A stretch of 64,000 nt of DNA from Microbacterium sp. LWH3-1.2 (GCF_040675855.1 NZ_JBEGIK010000001.1:2046001-2110000), one strand, 5' to 3'. Counted from the stretch's first letter, positions 38,803-49,288 are shown. Numbers and translations: made by a program. The notes: generated by a model not told the origin, from the sequence alone.

Positions 38803-40536
38803 GTGCTCGGAAAGCTCCTGGTGCGGTATCTGAGTCCCGCGTGGCCGCTCATCGTCGCGGTGGTCGTCTTCCAGCTGGCCCAGTCGATCGCGTCGCTCTG
38901 GCTGCCGACGCTCAACGCGGACATCATCGACAACGGCGTCGTCACCGGCGACATCCCCTACATCTGGTCCACCGGCGGCGTCATGCTGATCGTGAGTCTG
39001 GTGCAGGTGGTGTGCGCGATCGTCGCGGTGTACTTCGGCTCGCGCCTGGCGATGGGAATGGGCCGCGAGCTGCGCGGCGACCTGTTCCATCGCGTCGTGG
39101 CGTTCTCGCAGCGCGAGGTGGGCCAGTTCGGGGCGCCGTCGCTCATCACCCGCAACACCAACGACGTCCAGCAGGTCCAGATGCTGGTGCAGGTGTCGGC
39201 GACGCTCATGATCTCGGCGCCCATGCTCGCGATCGGCGGCGTGATCATGGCGATCAGCCAGGATGTGGGCCTGTCGTGGCTCATGGCCGTCGCGATCCCG
39301 GTGCTGCTCATCATCGTCGGCCTGATCGTGTGGCGCATGGTGCCCGCCTTCACGCAGATGCAGAAGCGCATCGATCGGGTCAACCAGATCATGCGAGAGC
39401 AGCTGAGTGGCATCCGCGTCGTGCGCGCGTTCGTGCGCGAACCGCAGGAGCGGGCCCGATTCGAGCGCGCCAGTGACGATGTGAAGGCGACGGGGCTGCG
39501 CGCCGGCAACCTGATGGCGCTCATGTTCCCCGCCGTGATGCTGGTCATGAACGTCTCGAGCGTCGCGGTGATCTGGTTCGGCGCCTTCCAGGTGCAGAAT
39601 AGCGGCGTCCAGATCGGCACGCTGTTCGCATTCCTCACCTACCTGATGCAGATCCTGATGGGCGTCATGATGGCGACCTTCATGTTCGTCATGATCCCGC
39701 GCGCCGCCGTGTGCGCGAACCGCATCGGCGAGGTGCTCGAGACCGAGCCGTCGGTGTCGCCGCCCCAGGCCGCGGCATCCGCTCCCGCTCCCACCGGCCG
39801 GATCGAGTTCGACCACGTCGATTTCGCCTACCCGGGCGCCGAGGACGCCGTGCTGCACGACCTCACCTTCGCGGTGGAGCCCGGTACCACGACGGCGGTC
39901 ATCGGCTCGACGGGCTCCGGCAAGACGACGCTCATCAGCCTCGTGCCGCGGCTGTTCGACGTGACCGCCGGCAGCGTCAGGGTCGACGGCGTCGACGTGC
40001 GCGACTACGATCCCGACGAGCTCTGGACGCGCGTGGGGCTGGTGCCGCAGCGCGCATTCCTGTTCTCGGGCACGATCGCGTCGAACCTGCGGTACGGCGA
40101 CCATGATGCGACCGAGGAGCAGCTCTGGACGGCGCTCGAACTCGCGCAGGCCGCCGAGTTCGTGCGGGCCATGCCCGAAGGGCTCGAGGCACCGGTCGCG
40201 CAGGGCGGCACGAATGTCTCGGGCGGGCAGCGCCAGCGCCTCGCGATCGCCCGCGCGCTGGTGAAACGGCCGGAGTCGTACATCTTCGACGACTCGTTCT
40301 CTGCCCTGGATCTGAGGACGGATGCCGCGCTGCGCCGCGCGCTCGATACGCACCTGCCCGACGCGACGCGGCTCGTCGTCGCACAGCGCGTCTCGACGAT
40401 CCAGCACGCCGACCAGATCCTCGTGCTCGATCACGGACGCATCGTCGGCATCGGCACGCATGAAGACCTCGTCGAGACCAACGACACCTACCGGGAGATC
40501 GTCGAATCCCAGCTCGCGGCGGAGGCGGCGGCATGA
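38803..40536 (+). CDS. heterodimeric ABC exporter, half-transporter with degenerate catalytic Walker B
   Basis: A 577-residue half-transporter with six transmembrane segments (about 15-320) followed by the ATPase. Walker A is GSTGSGKTT near residue 370, and the signature NVSGGQRQR near 472 is intact. Walker B ends YIFDDSFSALD, with Asp where the catalytic Glu normally stands. It overlaps the second half by four bases. Together they form a TmrAB-like exporter of unknown substrate (lipids, drugs or peptides). GTG at 38803 follows GAAAGGA. Confidence 0.92.
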   Translation: MLGKLLVRYLSPAWPLIVAVVVFQLAQSIASLWLPTLNADIIDNGVVTGDIPYIWSTGGVMLIVSLVQVVCAIVAVYFGSRLAMGMGRELRGDLFHRVVAFSQREVGQFGAPSLITRNTNDVQQVQMLVQVSATLMISAPMLAIGGVIMAISQDVGLSWLMAVAIPVLLIIVGLIVWRMVPAFTQMQKRIDRVNQIMREQLSGIRVVRAFVREPQERARFERASDDVKATGLRAGNLMALMFPAVMLVMNVSSVAVIWFGAFQVQNSGVQIGTLFAFLTYLMQILMGVMMATFMFVMIPRAAVCANRIGEVLETEPSVSPPQAAASAPAPTGRIEFDHVDFAYPGAEDAVLHDLTFAVEPGTTTAVIGSTGSGKTTLISLVPRLFDVTAGSVRVDGVDVRDYDPDELWTRVGLVPQRAFLFSGTIASNLRYGDHDATEEQLWTALELAQAAEFVRAMPEGLEAPVAQGGTNVSGGQRQRLAIARALVKRPESYIFDDSFSALDLRTDAALRRALDTHLPDATRLVVAQRVSTIQHADQILVLDHGRIVGIGTHEDLVETNDTYREIVESQLAAEAAA

Positions 40537-42578
40537 GCGGCCCGGGGCGGACGCCGCAGCGGATGCCGATCGGGCGCGGCCCGATGGGGCAGGTGACGGG
40601 TGGCGAGAAGGCGCAGAACTTCGGTCCCAGTGCGAAGCGCCTGCTCGCGACCCTGCGCTCGGACACGCCGCGGTTGTCCATGGTCCTCGTGTTCAGCATC
40701 CTGTCCGTCACGCTCTCGGTGATCGGCCCCAAGCTGCTCGGCGAGGGCACGAACGTCGTGTTCGCGGGCTTCATCTCGCTGCAGATGCCGGCGGGCATGA
40801 CCACGCAGCAGGTCGTCGACCAGCTCGTCGCGTCGGGAAACCAGGACCAGGCGAACATGATCGCCGCGATGGACTTCGTGCCCGGCGCCGGCGTCGACTT
40901 CGACCAGCTCGCCCGCATCCTGACGCTCGTGCTCCTCGTCTACGTGTTCTCGAGCCTCTTCGGGTGGCTGCAGGCGCGCATCCTCAACGGCGTGGTGCAG
41001 CGCGCGATGCATCGGCTGCGGTTGCAGGTCGAGGACAAGGTCCAGCGTCTTCCGCTGTCGTACTTCGACCGTGTACAGCGGGGCGAGCTGCTCAGCCGCG
41101 TCACGAACGACGTCGACAACATCGGGCAGACGATGCAGCAGACCCTGTCGCAGGTCGTCATCTCGCTGCTGACCGTGATCGGCGTGCTGACGATGATGTT
41201 CATCATCTCGCCGCTGCTGGCCGTCATCGCCCTCGTCACCATCCCGCTCACGATCCTCATCACGGTGCTCGTCGCCCGACGCTCGCAGAAGCTGTTCGTG
41301 CAGCAGTGGAAGACGACGGGGGTGCTCAACGCCCGCGTCGAGGAGACGTTCTCGGGCCACTCGGTCGTGAAGGTGTTCGGCCACCAGAAGGAGGTCGAGG
41401 CGGATTTCCGCACCGAGAACGACGAGCTGTACCGCTCGAGTTTCGGGGCGCAGTTCCTGTCGGGCGTGATCATGCCCGCGATGATGTTCATCGGCAACCT
41501 CGTCTACGTCGCGATCGCGGTCGTCGGCGGACTGCAGGTCGCTGCCGGGCTCATGTCCATCGGCGACGTGCAGGCGTTCATCCAGTACTCGCGCCAGTTC
41601 ACGCAGCCCCTCAGCCAGCTGGGGTCCATGGCGAACCTGCTGCAGTCGGGTGTCGCCAGCGCCGAGCGCGTGTTCGAGCTGCTCGACGAGGAGGAGCAGA
41701 CGCCGGACGACGACCCTGCCGAGACGGCACCGGAGTCGGCCAGCCGCCTCGAGTTCGAGGACGTCTCGTTCCGCTACGCGGCCGACAAGCCCCTCATCGA
41801 CGGTCTCACCCTGGCGGCGCGGCCCGGGAGCACCGTTGCGATCGTCGGGCCCACCGGCGCCGGCAAGACGACGCTCGTGAACCTCATCATGCGCTTCTAC
41901 GACGTCGACTCCGGCCGCATCGTGCTGGACGGCGTCGACACCCGCCGGATGACGCGCGACGACCTTCGCGCACGCACCGGGATGGTTCTGCAGGACACAT
42001 GGCTGTTCGCCGGCACCATCCGCGAGAACATCGCGTACGGGCGGCCGGACGCGTCGGAGGAGGAGATCGTCGCCGCGGCGAAAGCGGCCTACGTGGACCG
42101 TTTCGTGCACGCGCTGCCCGACGGCTACGACACGATGCTCGACGACGATGCCACCAACCTCAGCGTGGGCGAGCGTCAGCTCATCACGATCGCGCGCGCG
42201 TTCCTCGCCGATCCGCGCATCCTCATCCTGGACGAGGCGACGTCGTCGGTCGACACCCGCACCGAGCTGCTCATCCAGCGCGCGATGTCGCGGCTGCGCG
42301 AGGACCGCACGGCGTTCGTGATCGCCCACCGGCTGTCGACGATCCGGGATGCCGACCTCATCCTCGTGATGGAGAACGGGGCGATCGTCGAGCAGGGGTC
42401 CCACGCCGAGCTGCTCGCGCAGAAGCGCGCCTACTGGCGTCTCTACAACGCGCAGTTCGAGGGTGCGGCCGAGGATGAGGGGCCGGTCGAGCTGCCGACG
42501 GTGCCGCAGCCGCCACCCCCGACGACCGCGCAGATCGTCGTCGACGCCCTCGCCGAGTCCGAAGACGCCGTCGAGTAA
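40533..42578 (+). CDS. heterodimeric ABC exporter, half-transporter with canonical Walker B and altered signature
   Basis: A 681-residue half-transporter. It has a 25-residue polar N-terminal extension, six transmembrane segments with an enlarged first extracytoplasmic loop, and a C-terminal ATPase. Walker A is GPTGAGKTT near residue 437, and Walker B ILILDEATSSVD has the catalytic Glu. The signature reads NLSVGERQ instead of LSGGQ. These changes complement those in the partner: one composite ATP site would be active and the other degenerate. The C-terminus ends in a Pro-rich acidic tail. Confidence 0.93.
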   Translation: MSGPGRTPQRMPIGRGPMGQVTGGEKAQNFGPSAKRLLATLRSDTPRLSMVLVFSILSVTLSVIGPKLLGEGTNVVFAGFISLQMPAGMTTQQVVDQLVASGNQDQANMIAAMDFVPGAGVDFDQLARILTLVLLVYVFSSLFGWLQARILNGVVQRAMHRLRLQVEDKVQRLPLSYFDRVQRGELLSRVTNDVDNIGQTMQQTLSQVVISLLTVIGVLTMMFIISPLLAVIALVTIPLTILITVLVARRSQKLFVQQWKTTGVLNARVEETFSGHSVVKVFGHQKEVEADFRTENDELYRSSFGAQFLSGVIMPAMMFIGNLVYVAIAVVGGLQVAAGLMSIGDVQAFIQYSRQFTQPLSQLGSMANLLQSGVASAERVFELLDEEEQTPDDDPAETAPESASRLEFEDVSFRYAADKPLIDGLTLAARPGSTVAIVGPTGAGKTTLVNLIMRFYDVDSGRIVLDGVDTRRMTRDDLRARTGMVLQDTWLFAGTIRENIAYGRPDASEEEIVAAAKAAYVDRFVHALPDGYDTMLDDDATNLSVGERQLITIARAFLADPRILILDEATSSVDTRTELLIQRAMSRLREDRTAFVIAHRLSTIRDADLILVMENGAIVEQGSHAELLAQKRAYWRLYNAQFEGAAEDEGPVELPTVPQPPPPTTAQIVVDALAESEDAVE

Positions 42579-42642
42579 CCCACTAGGATATGAGGACGCG
42601 GGGGCGAAGGGCTCCGGCGTATTCCGACGGGGAGGACAGGGC

Positions 42643-43440
42643 GTGCCCGAAGTTTCCACCCAGTCCCTCGCCGTCCCGGTTCCCGGTGGCCTGCTCGAGC
42701 TCTCTTGGGCCGCCGTGACCGACACCGGACGCCGTCGCGAGGTGAACCAGGACGCGATGTTCGCGTCGTATCCGCTGTTCGTCGTCGCCGACGGCATGGG
42801 CGGACACGTCGGGGGCGAGATCGCCAGTGCGAGCGCGATCGAGCGCCTTCGCGCGGTCGCCGACAGCGGCACGGTGACGCCGAAGACGATCGAGAAGGCG
42901 CTCGCGCGCGCGGTCAAGGACATCGCTTCCCACCCGGAAGCCACTGACGACGGGACGGGCACGACGGTGACCGGCGTGTTCCTCGACACGTCGGGGGATG
43001 CGCCGCACTGGGTCACGCTGAACATCGGCGACTCGCGCGTGTACCTCGTGCGCGACGGCGCGATCGTCCAGATCACCACCGACCACTCCGTCGTGCAGGA
43101 GCTCGTCGCAGCAGGACGACTGAGTCCCGAAGAGGCGGAGAACCACCCCTACGGCAACGTCATCACGCGCGCCGTGGGCCCGAGCGACGGAGTCACTCCC
43201 GACTACGTCCGGCTGGACGCGCTCGACGGCGACCGCTTCGTGATCTGCTCCGACGGGCTGACGAAAGAGCTCACCGACTACGGCATCCGCCACTTCCTCG
43301 AAGAGAACGCCGACCCGGGCGACGCGGCATCCGCCATGCTCGAGGCTGCGCTCGAGAACGGCGGGCGAGACAACATCACGATCATCGTGCTCGACGTGGG
43401 TCTGCCTGCCGACCGCGATTCCTCCACAGTCGGGGACTGA
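42643..43440 (+). CDS. PP2C-family serine/threonine phosphatase
   Basis: A 265-residue soluble metal-dependent phosphatase. The metal-binding acids are in REVNQDAMF, VADGMGGHVGGE, CSDGLTKEL and GRDNITIIVLD, and GDSRVYLVRDG is also present. There is no membrane anchor, unlike PstP. It would reverse Ser/Thr kinase phosphorylation in the cytoplasm. TAGGAT at 42584-42589 is a likely promoter element, and GGAGGA lies before the GTG at 42643. The next gene is an FtsK/EccC-type ATPase, a common pairing in Microbacteriaceae. Confidence 0.92.
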   Translation: MPEVSTQSLAVPVPGGLLELSWAAVTDTGRRREVNQDAMFASYPLFVVADGMGGHVGGEIASASAIERLRAVADSGTVTPKTIEKALARAVKDIASHPEATDDGTGTTVTGVFLDTSGDAPHWVTLNIGDSRVYLVRDGAIVQITTDHSVVQELVAAGRLSPEEAENHPYGNVITRAVGPSDGVTPDYVRLDALDGDRFVICSDGLTKELTDYGIRHFLEENADPGDAASAMLEAALENGGRDNITIIVLDVGLPADRDSSTVGD

Positions 43441-43506
43441 CCCCGGCTCTCCACAGATCCGGGTCGCCGCGATCTGCGTCGCGCGGGCGCGCGCTGGACT
43501 GGGCGC

Positions 43507-46323
43507 ATGCGTTCGCCCGTTCCTTCCACCTCCGCGACCGGAGCTGTGCTCGACGACGAGCCGCTCGCCCTCCCGGGCGCCTGGACTCCTCCTCCGCGCC
43601 CGCCGCTGCCGCTCGTGGCCGCGATCGTCCCGGTGGTCGGCGCCGTCGCGCTGTGGCTGGTCACCGGCTCGCTGTTCTCCCTCTGGTTCGCGCTCCTCGG
43701 TCCGCTGATCGCCGCGGCGACGATGCTCGACGCGCGTCGCGCCGCCCGCCGCGACGGCCGTCGCGCCGCGGCCGACGCGGTGCGGGCACGCGACGAGGTC
43801 GCTGCGGCGGTGGCGGCGCGACACGACGGCGAACGAGCGCAGCTGTGGGCGCGGCATCCCGATGTCGCCCGCCTCGTCACCAGAGAGGGCGAGATCTGGC
43901 GCGGCGGGCGCGACGCGCGACTCGTGATCGGCGAGGGCGAGCGCGCGAGCGTCGTCCGCGTGACCGGGGGAGACGGCGACCCGGATGCTGCGGAGCTGCG
44001 TCGCCGCGCAGCTCGCGTTTCGGGGGCGCCGGTGACGCTCCCGCTCGCCGCGGGCGTCGTGGTCGTCGGGGGCGAGACTCTCGCGACCGCCGCGCAACGG
44101 GCGCTCGTCCTGCAGGCGTGCCTCGCCTTCGCGCCGGACGAGCTGCGCATCGTCGGGCCGCTCGGGCGAGGCCTCGACTGGATGGAGGCACTGCCACACC
44201 GCGAAGGTCAGGGCGGATCGGCGCTGGCGATCGTCGGACCCGGCGGGCTGGTCCCCGCCGACGCGGATCTGGTGATCGCGCGGGGCCGTCCCGGCGAACC
44301 GCTGCCGCCGCGGTGCCAGGCGGTGCTCACGATCTCGTCCCCCGACGTCGCGCGGCTCGAGCACGCCGGCGAGGTCGTGCCGGTGCGCGTCGAGGCGATC
44401 TCCAGAGGTCAGGCGGAGGAGATCGCGGCCGAGCTCTCCGCGCGCGCCGAGCGCAGCCTCGGACTGCAGCGCGGGGCGCCTGAGCCGATCGCGCTGGCTC
44501 CGCTGCTGGCTGCCGTGCCCGCCATGTCGGGAGGGCTGGCTGCGGCGATCGGCGCGAGCCGCGGCGAGCCGGTGCTCGTCGACCTCGTCGCCGACGGACC
44601 TCACGCGGTGGTCGCGGGGGTCACCGGGTCCGGCAAGAGCGAGCTGCTCATCACGTGGATCCTCGCGCTCTGCGCGACGCGGTCGACCGATGAGGTGACC
44701 TTCCTGCTCGCGGACTTCAAGGGCGGAACCGCGTTCGACGGGCTGGCGGGGGTTCCGCACGTCAGCGGGGTCATCACCGACCTCGACGGCTCGGGTGCTC
44801 GCCGCGCGATCGAGAGCCTGCGGGCCGAGCTGCGCCGCCGTGAGGCCTCCATCGCCGCTGCGGGCGCCCGCGACATCGGCGATCCGCGTGTGCGGCTGCC
44901 TCGGCTCGTGGTGGTCGTCGACGAGCTCGCCGCCCTGTTGGGCGATCACCCCGAGCTGCACGGGCTCTTCGCAGATCTCGCGGCACGCGGCCGTGCCCTC
45001 GGCATCCATCTCATCCTCGGCACACAGCGGGCGGCGGGCGTGATCCGCGACAACCTGCTGGCGAACTGCCCGCTGCGGGTCAGCCTTCGCGTCACCGACG
45101 CGGCCGACAGTCGGGCGCTGCTGGGGACGGACGACGCCGCACGACTGCCCGGCGGGGTGTCGGGGCGCGGGACGGCGTTCGTCCGTCGCGCCGGCGACGC
45201 GAGCCCGCAGCAGGTGCGCATCGCGCTGTCCGGCCCGGACGATGTGGCGGCCGCCGCGCTGCGGATCGGGAACGGCACACCGAGCAGGCCCTGGCTGCCC
45301 GAGCTGCCGAGACTGCTGACCCTCGGCGAACTCATCGCGCGCCCGACGGCGGAGCCGGAGGCGCCTCCCGCAGGCACCGTGCTGCTCGGCCTCGCAGACG
45401 AACCGGAGCGACAGCGGCAGCCGGTGGCGTTCCTCGGCGGGTCCGACCGTGCACTGCTGGTAGTCGGCGGGCCGGCGTCCGGAGTGTCGAACGTGCTGGA
45501 TCTCATCGCGGCGCAGTTGCGGGGGACGGCGCAACGCCTTCCGGCTCACCCCGAGGCACTGTGGGACGCCGTGGCCGCGCTCCACGAGGAGCTGCCGCGC
45601 CCCGGATCGGCCGTGCTCGTCGACGACCTCGACACGATCCCGCTGCGTCTGCCACCCGAGTACGCGCACGTCGTCATGGAGCGGATCGAGGGCCTCGTGC
45701 GCCGTGCCGGCGCCGCAGGGATGCTCGTGGTCGCGGGTGCACACCGGCTGAGCGGGCCGGTGTCACGCGTCGCCGAGCTCTTCCCGCGACGGCTCGTGCT
45801 GCCCTACCCCACGCGCGTCGACCACGCGTCTGCCGGGGCAGACCCTTCGACGTTCGACGCCGCTGCGCCCGCCGGGCGCGGCCGACTCGACGGGCGGACG
45901 CTCCAGCTCGCGATCGCGCCCCTCGCGCCCCGTGAACCGACCGTCCCCGACCCCGAATGGATGCCGCTCGCTCCGCTCACCGGCGTCGTGGCCCGCAGGT
46001 CGCCGGCGGGCCGGCGTGCGCTCGCCGCCTGGGAGGCGCACGGAGATCGGGTGCTCGCAGTGGACGACTACGTCGCGGATCCCGGTGCCGCTGCGACCGC
46101 GCGCCTGGTCGTGGTGGGGGAGCCAGACGACTGGCAGCGGCACTGGCGCCTGCTCGCCGATGTGCGGGGCGACCACGACCTCGTGATCGACACGTCGTGT
46201 GCGTCGGAGCTCCGTGTCCTCGCGGGATTCCGCGGGGTGCCGCCCTACTGCGAACCGGGTGCCGCGCGCGCGTGGCTCATCTCCGCCGGAGCCGACCCCG
46301 TCCGCATTGTCCTCCCATCATGA
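43507..46323 (+). CDS. FtsK/SpoIIIE-type ATPase, EccC-like membrane protein
   Basis: A 938-residue protein. Two hydrophobic segments near residues 34-75 are followed by a coiled region and an FtsK/SpoIIIE ATPase with Walker A VTGSGKSELL near residue 372 and LVVVVDELAALLG near 475. A second ATPase-like module starts near residue 650, but its P-loop reads GGPASGVSN, without the lysine. The layout matches EccC/EssC coupling ATPases of type VII secretion and not chromosome-segregation FtsK (no gamma domain). No WXG100 gene is visible nearby. ATG at 43507 has TGGACT exactly six bases upstream. Confidence 0.85.
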   Translation: MRSPVPSTSATGAVLDDEPLALPGAWTPPPRPPLPLVAAIVPVVGAVALWLVTGSLFSLWFALLGPLIAAATMLDARRAARRDGRRAAADAVRARDEVAAAVAARHDGERAQLWARHPDVARLVTREGEIWRGGRDARLVIGEGERASVVRVTGGDGDPDAAELRRRAARVSGAPVTLPLAAGVVVVGGETLATAAQRALVLQACLAFAPDELRIVGPLGRGLDWMEALPHREGQGGSALAIVGPGGLVPADADLVIARGRPGEPLPPRCQAVLTISSPDVARLEHAGEVVPVRVEAISRGQAEEIAAELSARAERSLGLQRGAPEPIALAPLLAAVPAMSGGLAAAIGASRGEPVLVDLVADGPHAVVAGVTGSGKSELLITWILALCATRSTDEVTFLLADFKGGTAFDGLAGVPHVSGVITDLDGSGARRAIESLRAELRRREASIAAAGARDIGDPRVRLPRLVVVVDELAALLGDHPELHGLFADLAARGRALGIHLILGTQRAAGVIRDNLLANCPLRVSLRVTDAADSRALLGTDDAARLPGGVSGRGTAFVRRAGDASPQQVRIALSGPDDVAAAALRIGNGTPSRPWLPELPRLLTLGELIARPTAEPEAPPAGTVLLGLADEPERQRQPVAFLGGSDRALLVVGGPASGVSNVLDLIAAQLRGTAQRLPAHPEALWDAVAALHEELPRPGSAVLVDDLDTIPLRLPPEYAHVVMERIEGLVRRAGAAGMLVVAGAHRLSGPVSRVAELFPRRLVLPYPTRVDHASAGADPSTFDAAAPAGRGRLDGRTLQLAIAPLAPREPTVPDPEWMPLAPLTGVVARRSPAGRRALAAWEAHGDRVLAVDDYVADPGAAATARLVVVGEPDDWQRHWRLLADVRGDHDLVIDTSCASELRVLAGFRGVPPYCEPGAARAWLISAGADPVRIVLPS

Positions 46324-46389
46324 GATGTCCGGTCTGACCGTCGGGCGGACGCCTTGACCGGCGCTTCTCGCACGCCCTAACGTCGGCCT

Positions 46390-47955
46390 GTGGCTACAAC
46401 CCCTATCGATCTGCAACGGCCTGAGGGCAAGGGACTCGCCGCGGGCACGCTGGGACTGTGGGGTTCCACCGTCATCGGCCTCGCGTCGACCGCGCCCGTC
46501 TACTCGCTGGTGGCGACCCTCGGGTTCGTCGTGCTGGCGGTCGGTGCGCAGGCGCCCATCGCGTTCGTCATCGCGTTCGTCCCGATGCTCTTCATCGCTT
46601 TCGCGTACCGCGAGCTCAACAGCGACGTCCCCGATTGCGGCACCACCTTCACGTGGGGCACCAAGGCCTTCGGCCCGTGGGTCGGCTGGTTGGGCGGATG
46701 GGGCGTCGCCGTCGCCGGCATGGTCGTGCTGGCGAACCTCGCGCAGATCGCGGGCATCTACTTCTGGGCGCTCGTGGATGGCGTCGTCGGCAACCCTGAG
46801 GACGCGCTGCTCGCCGACAACGTCCCGCTCGTGACCGCGACGGGGGTGGTGTTCATCGCGGCGATGACCTGGGTGAGCTGGCGGGGCGTCGAGATCGGCG
46901 AGCGCATCCAGAACGTGCTGCTGGCGATCCAGTACCTGGCTCTTGCGATCTTCGTGGTCGCGGCGCTGTGGCAGTTCTTCGCCGGCACCGCCCCGGACCC
47001 GACGCCGTTCGACTGGTCGTGGTTCAACCCGTTCGCGTTCACCGAGTGGAGCGGCTTCGTCGAGGCTGTCCTGCTGGCATTGTTCATCTACTGGGGCTGG
47101 GACACCTGCCTCGCCCTCAACGAGGAGACCAAGGATCCGAAGCGCATCCCGGGTCGCGCGGCGCTGTTGACGACGGTGATCCTCCTCTTCACCTACGTCG
47201 GCGTGACGGTGGCCGCGATGATGTACGCCGGCCTCGGCGAGACGGGCACGGGGCTGGGCAACGAGGCGAACGCGGACGACTTCTTCCTCGCCATCAAAGA
47301 CGGCCTGCTCGGTCCGCTCGGGTGGGTCCTGGTGGTCGCGGTCATGATCTCGGCGATCTCGTCGACGCAGACCACGATCCTTCCGACGGCGCGCGGCACG
47401 CTCTCGATGGCCGCCTACAAGGCGTTGCCGCGCCGGTTCGCGACGGTGCATCCGCGCTACAAGACGCCGTCGTTCTCGACCCTGGTCATGGGTGTGGTCG
47501 CCATCGTCTACTACGTCGGCATGACCCTGATCAGCGACAACATCCTGCAGGACTCGATCCTGTCGCTGGGGCTCGCGATCGCCTTCTACTACGCCATCAC
47601 CGGCTACGCCTGCGTGTGGTACTTCCGGCGGGAGCTGTTCAACAGCGCCAGGAACTTCTTCTACCGGTTCCTCTTCCCGCTGCTCGGATCGCTGATGCTG
47701 ACCTACGCGTTCGTGCAATCGGCCATCGACATGTACGACGTCGACTACGGGTACACCGTTCTTCTCGGCATCGGTGGCACATTCGTCCTCGGCATCGGGT
47801 CGCTCGCGTTCGGCGTGCTGCTCATGCTTCTGTGGTTCCTGTTCCCCCGGGCGAAGGCGTTCTTCCGGGGCGAGAGCCTCAACCGCGACACGCCGGTGCT
47901 GGTCCCCGAGGACCCGGGCGACTACGCGAGGTCGATCGACGGCGGCCTCGCCTGA
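46390..47955 (+). CDS. APC superfamily amino-acid permease
   Basis: A 521-residue polytopic permease with about 12 hydrophobic segments. The APC substrate-site signature [21 protein letters not shown] lies near residue 19, and [20 protein letters not shown] near residue 240 is typical of amino-acid/amine antiporters and permeases. The substrate is not determinable by eye. The GTG start has TAACGT (46378-46383) six bases upstream, predicting a leaderless mRNA. Confidence 0.9.
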   Translation: MATTPIDLQRPEGKGLAAGTLGLWGSTVIGLASTAPVYSLVATLGFVVLAVGAQAPIAFVIAFVPMLFIAFAYRELNSDVPDCGTTFTWGTKAFGPWVGWLGGWGVAVAGMVVLANLAQIAGIYFWALVDGVVGNPEDALLADNVPLVTATGVVFIAAMTWVSWRGVEIGERIQNVLLAIQYLALAIFVVAALWQFFAGTAPDPTPFDWSWFNPFAFTEWSGFVEAVLLALFIYWGWDTCLALNEETKDPKRIPGRAALLTTVILLFTYVGVTVAAMMYAGLGETGTGLGNEANADDFFLAIKDGLLGPLGWVLVVAVMISAISSTQTTILPTARGTLSMAAYKALPRRFATVHPRYKTPSFSTLVMGVVAIVYYVGMTLISDNILQDSILSLGLAIAFYYAITGYACVWYFRRELFNSARNFFYRFLFPLLGSLMLTYAFVQSAIDMYDVDYGYTVLLGIGGTFVLGIGSLAFGVLLMLLWFLFPRAKAFFRGESLNRDTPVLVPEDPGDYARSIDGGLA

Positions 47956-47989
47956 GCCGGCGGGCCGCCACCGCGCGGTGCCGGCGACG

Positions 47990-48121
47990 TCAGCGGCCCA
48001 GGTGCGCTCCGCAACCGATCTCGTAGGCCTCGCGCAGCCACGCGACGACCTCCTCGTCGAACTCGCTCTCGTCGGCGAGGCGGAACGGGCGCACGAACAA
48101 ACGGCCATCGTGCCCGCGCAA
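47990..48121 (-). pseudogene. short coding remnant, C-terminal fragment of an unknown protein
   Basis: The frame between the ald stop and 47990 reads [35 protein letters not shown] and ends CGAHLGR, strongly protein-like in composition and hydrophobic pattern. It has no ATG or ribosome-binding site (TTG at 48121 at best) and is only about 43 codons long. It may resemble the tail of DUF5655-type proteins, but I cannot confirm that. Most likely it is the surviving 3' end of a deleted gene. Confidence 0.3.
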
Positions 48122-48155
48122 CAGCCCCGGACTTCCGCTGGAGCCCGGGGGCTGT
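48121..48155 (-). terminator. terminator of alanine dehydrogenase gene
   Basis: An inverted repeat ACAGCCCCGGACT / AGCCCGGGGGCTGT (one bulge) with an eight-base loop starts 18 bases after the ald stop, read on the minus strand. Confidence 0.6.
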
Positions 48156-48172
48156 CGAAGCAGGGAACGCCG

Positions 48173-49288
48173 TCAGACCAGGGCGGCGTCCAGCGGGGCG
48201 AGCTCGAGCTCGTGCGCGGTGGCCACCCCGGCATTGACCACGCGGCCACCCACGGTGTTCAGCCCGCTCGCCAGCGCGGCATCCGTTCGAAGCGCTTCCT
48301 TCCAGCCGCGTCGGGCGATCTGCCGGATGTAGGGGAGTGTGGCGTTGGTGAGCGCCGACGTCGAGGTGTTGGGCACCGCGCCCGGCATGTTCGCGACGCA
48401 ATAGAAGATGCTGCCGTGCACCGGGAAGGTGGGGTCGGCGTGGGTCGTCGGGTGCGTGTCCTCGAAGCAGCCGCCCTGGTCGACGGCGATGTCGACGAGC
48501 ACGGAGCCGGGGCGCATGCGCGAGACCATGTCGTTAGTGACGAGCTTCGGCGCTTTGGCGCCGGGGATCAGCACCGAGCCGATGACGAGATCCGAGGCGG
48601 TGACCGCCCGGTCGAGGTCGAGCGGGTTCGACGCGGCGGTCTTGACCCTGCCCTGGAAGTGGTCGTCGAGGTAGCGCAAACGCTGCACGTTGGTGTCGAA
48701 CACCGTGACGTCCGCCCCCATGCCGACCGCGATCACGGCCGCGTTGGCGCCCGCGACGCCGCCGCCGATGACGGTGACGGCCGCGGGGCGCGTGCCCGGC
48801 ACGCCCGACATGAGCAGCCCGAGGCCTCCCGCGGAGCGCATCAGCGTCGCGGCGCCGACGGTCGGGGCGAGACGCCCGGCGACCTCGCTCATCGGGGCGA
48901 GCAGCGGAAGCCCGCCGCCCGCCAACTGGACGGTCTCGTACGCGATCGCGGTCACGCCGTCGGCGACGAGGCGCTCGGTGAGCGGACGGTCCGCAGCGAG
49001 GTGCAGGTAGGTGAACAGGACGAGATCGTCGCGGAAGTAGCCGTACTCGCTCGCGATCGGCTCCTTGACCTTCAGGAGCAGCTCGGCGCGCGCCCACACC
49101 TCGGCGGCACCGTCGAGGAGCACCGCCCCCGCGTCGGCATACTCGGCATCCGGCATCGACGAGCCCTCGCCCGCCCCGCGCTGCACGAACACCTCATGGC
49201 CGGAGGCGACCAGGTCGTGCACGCCCGCGGGAGTGAGAGCGACCCGGTACTCGTTGTTCTTCACCTCGGTGGGGACGCTGATCCGCAT
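48173..49288 (-). CDS. ald: alanine dehydrogenase
   Basis: A 371-residue NAD-dependent enzyme interconverting L-alanine with pyruvate and ammonium. It has the N-terminal [31 protein letters not shown] with the catalytic Lys near residue 75, the NAD fold [14 protein letters not shown] near residue 170, and the [18 protein letters not shown] active-site segment near 268. Length is typical. GGAAAGGATCAC precedes the ATG. It follows the asparaginase gene on the same strand across a 56-base gap holding a hairpin, so both handle amino-acid nitrogen. Confidence 0.97.
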   Translation of the reverse strand: MRISVPTEVKNNEYRVALTPAGVHDLVASGHEVFVQRGAGEGSSMPDAEYADAGAVLLDGAAEVWARAELLLKVKEPIASEYGYFRDDLVLFTYLHLAADRPLTERLVADGVTAIAYETVQLAGGGLPLLAPMSEVAGRLAPTVGAATLMRSAGGLGLLMSGVPGTRPAAVTVIGGGVAGANAAVIAVGMGADVTVFDTNVQRLRYLDDHFQGRVKTAASNPLDLDRAVTASDLVIGSVLIPGAKAPKLVTNDMVSRMRPGSVLVDIAVDQGGCFEDTHPTTHADPTFPVHGSIFYCVANMPGAVPNTSTSALTNATLPYIRQIARRGWKEALRTDAALASGLNTVGGRVVNAGVATAHELELAPLDAALV

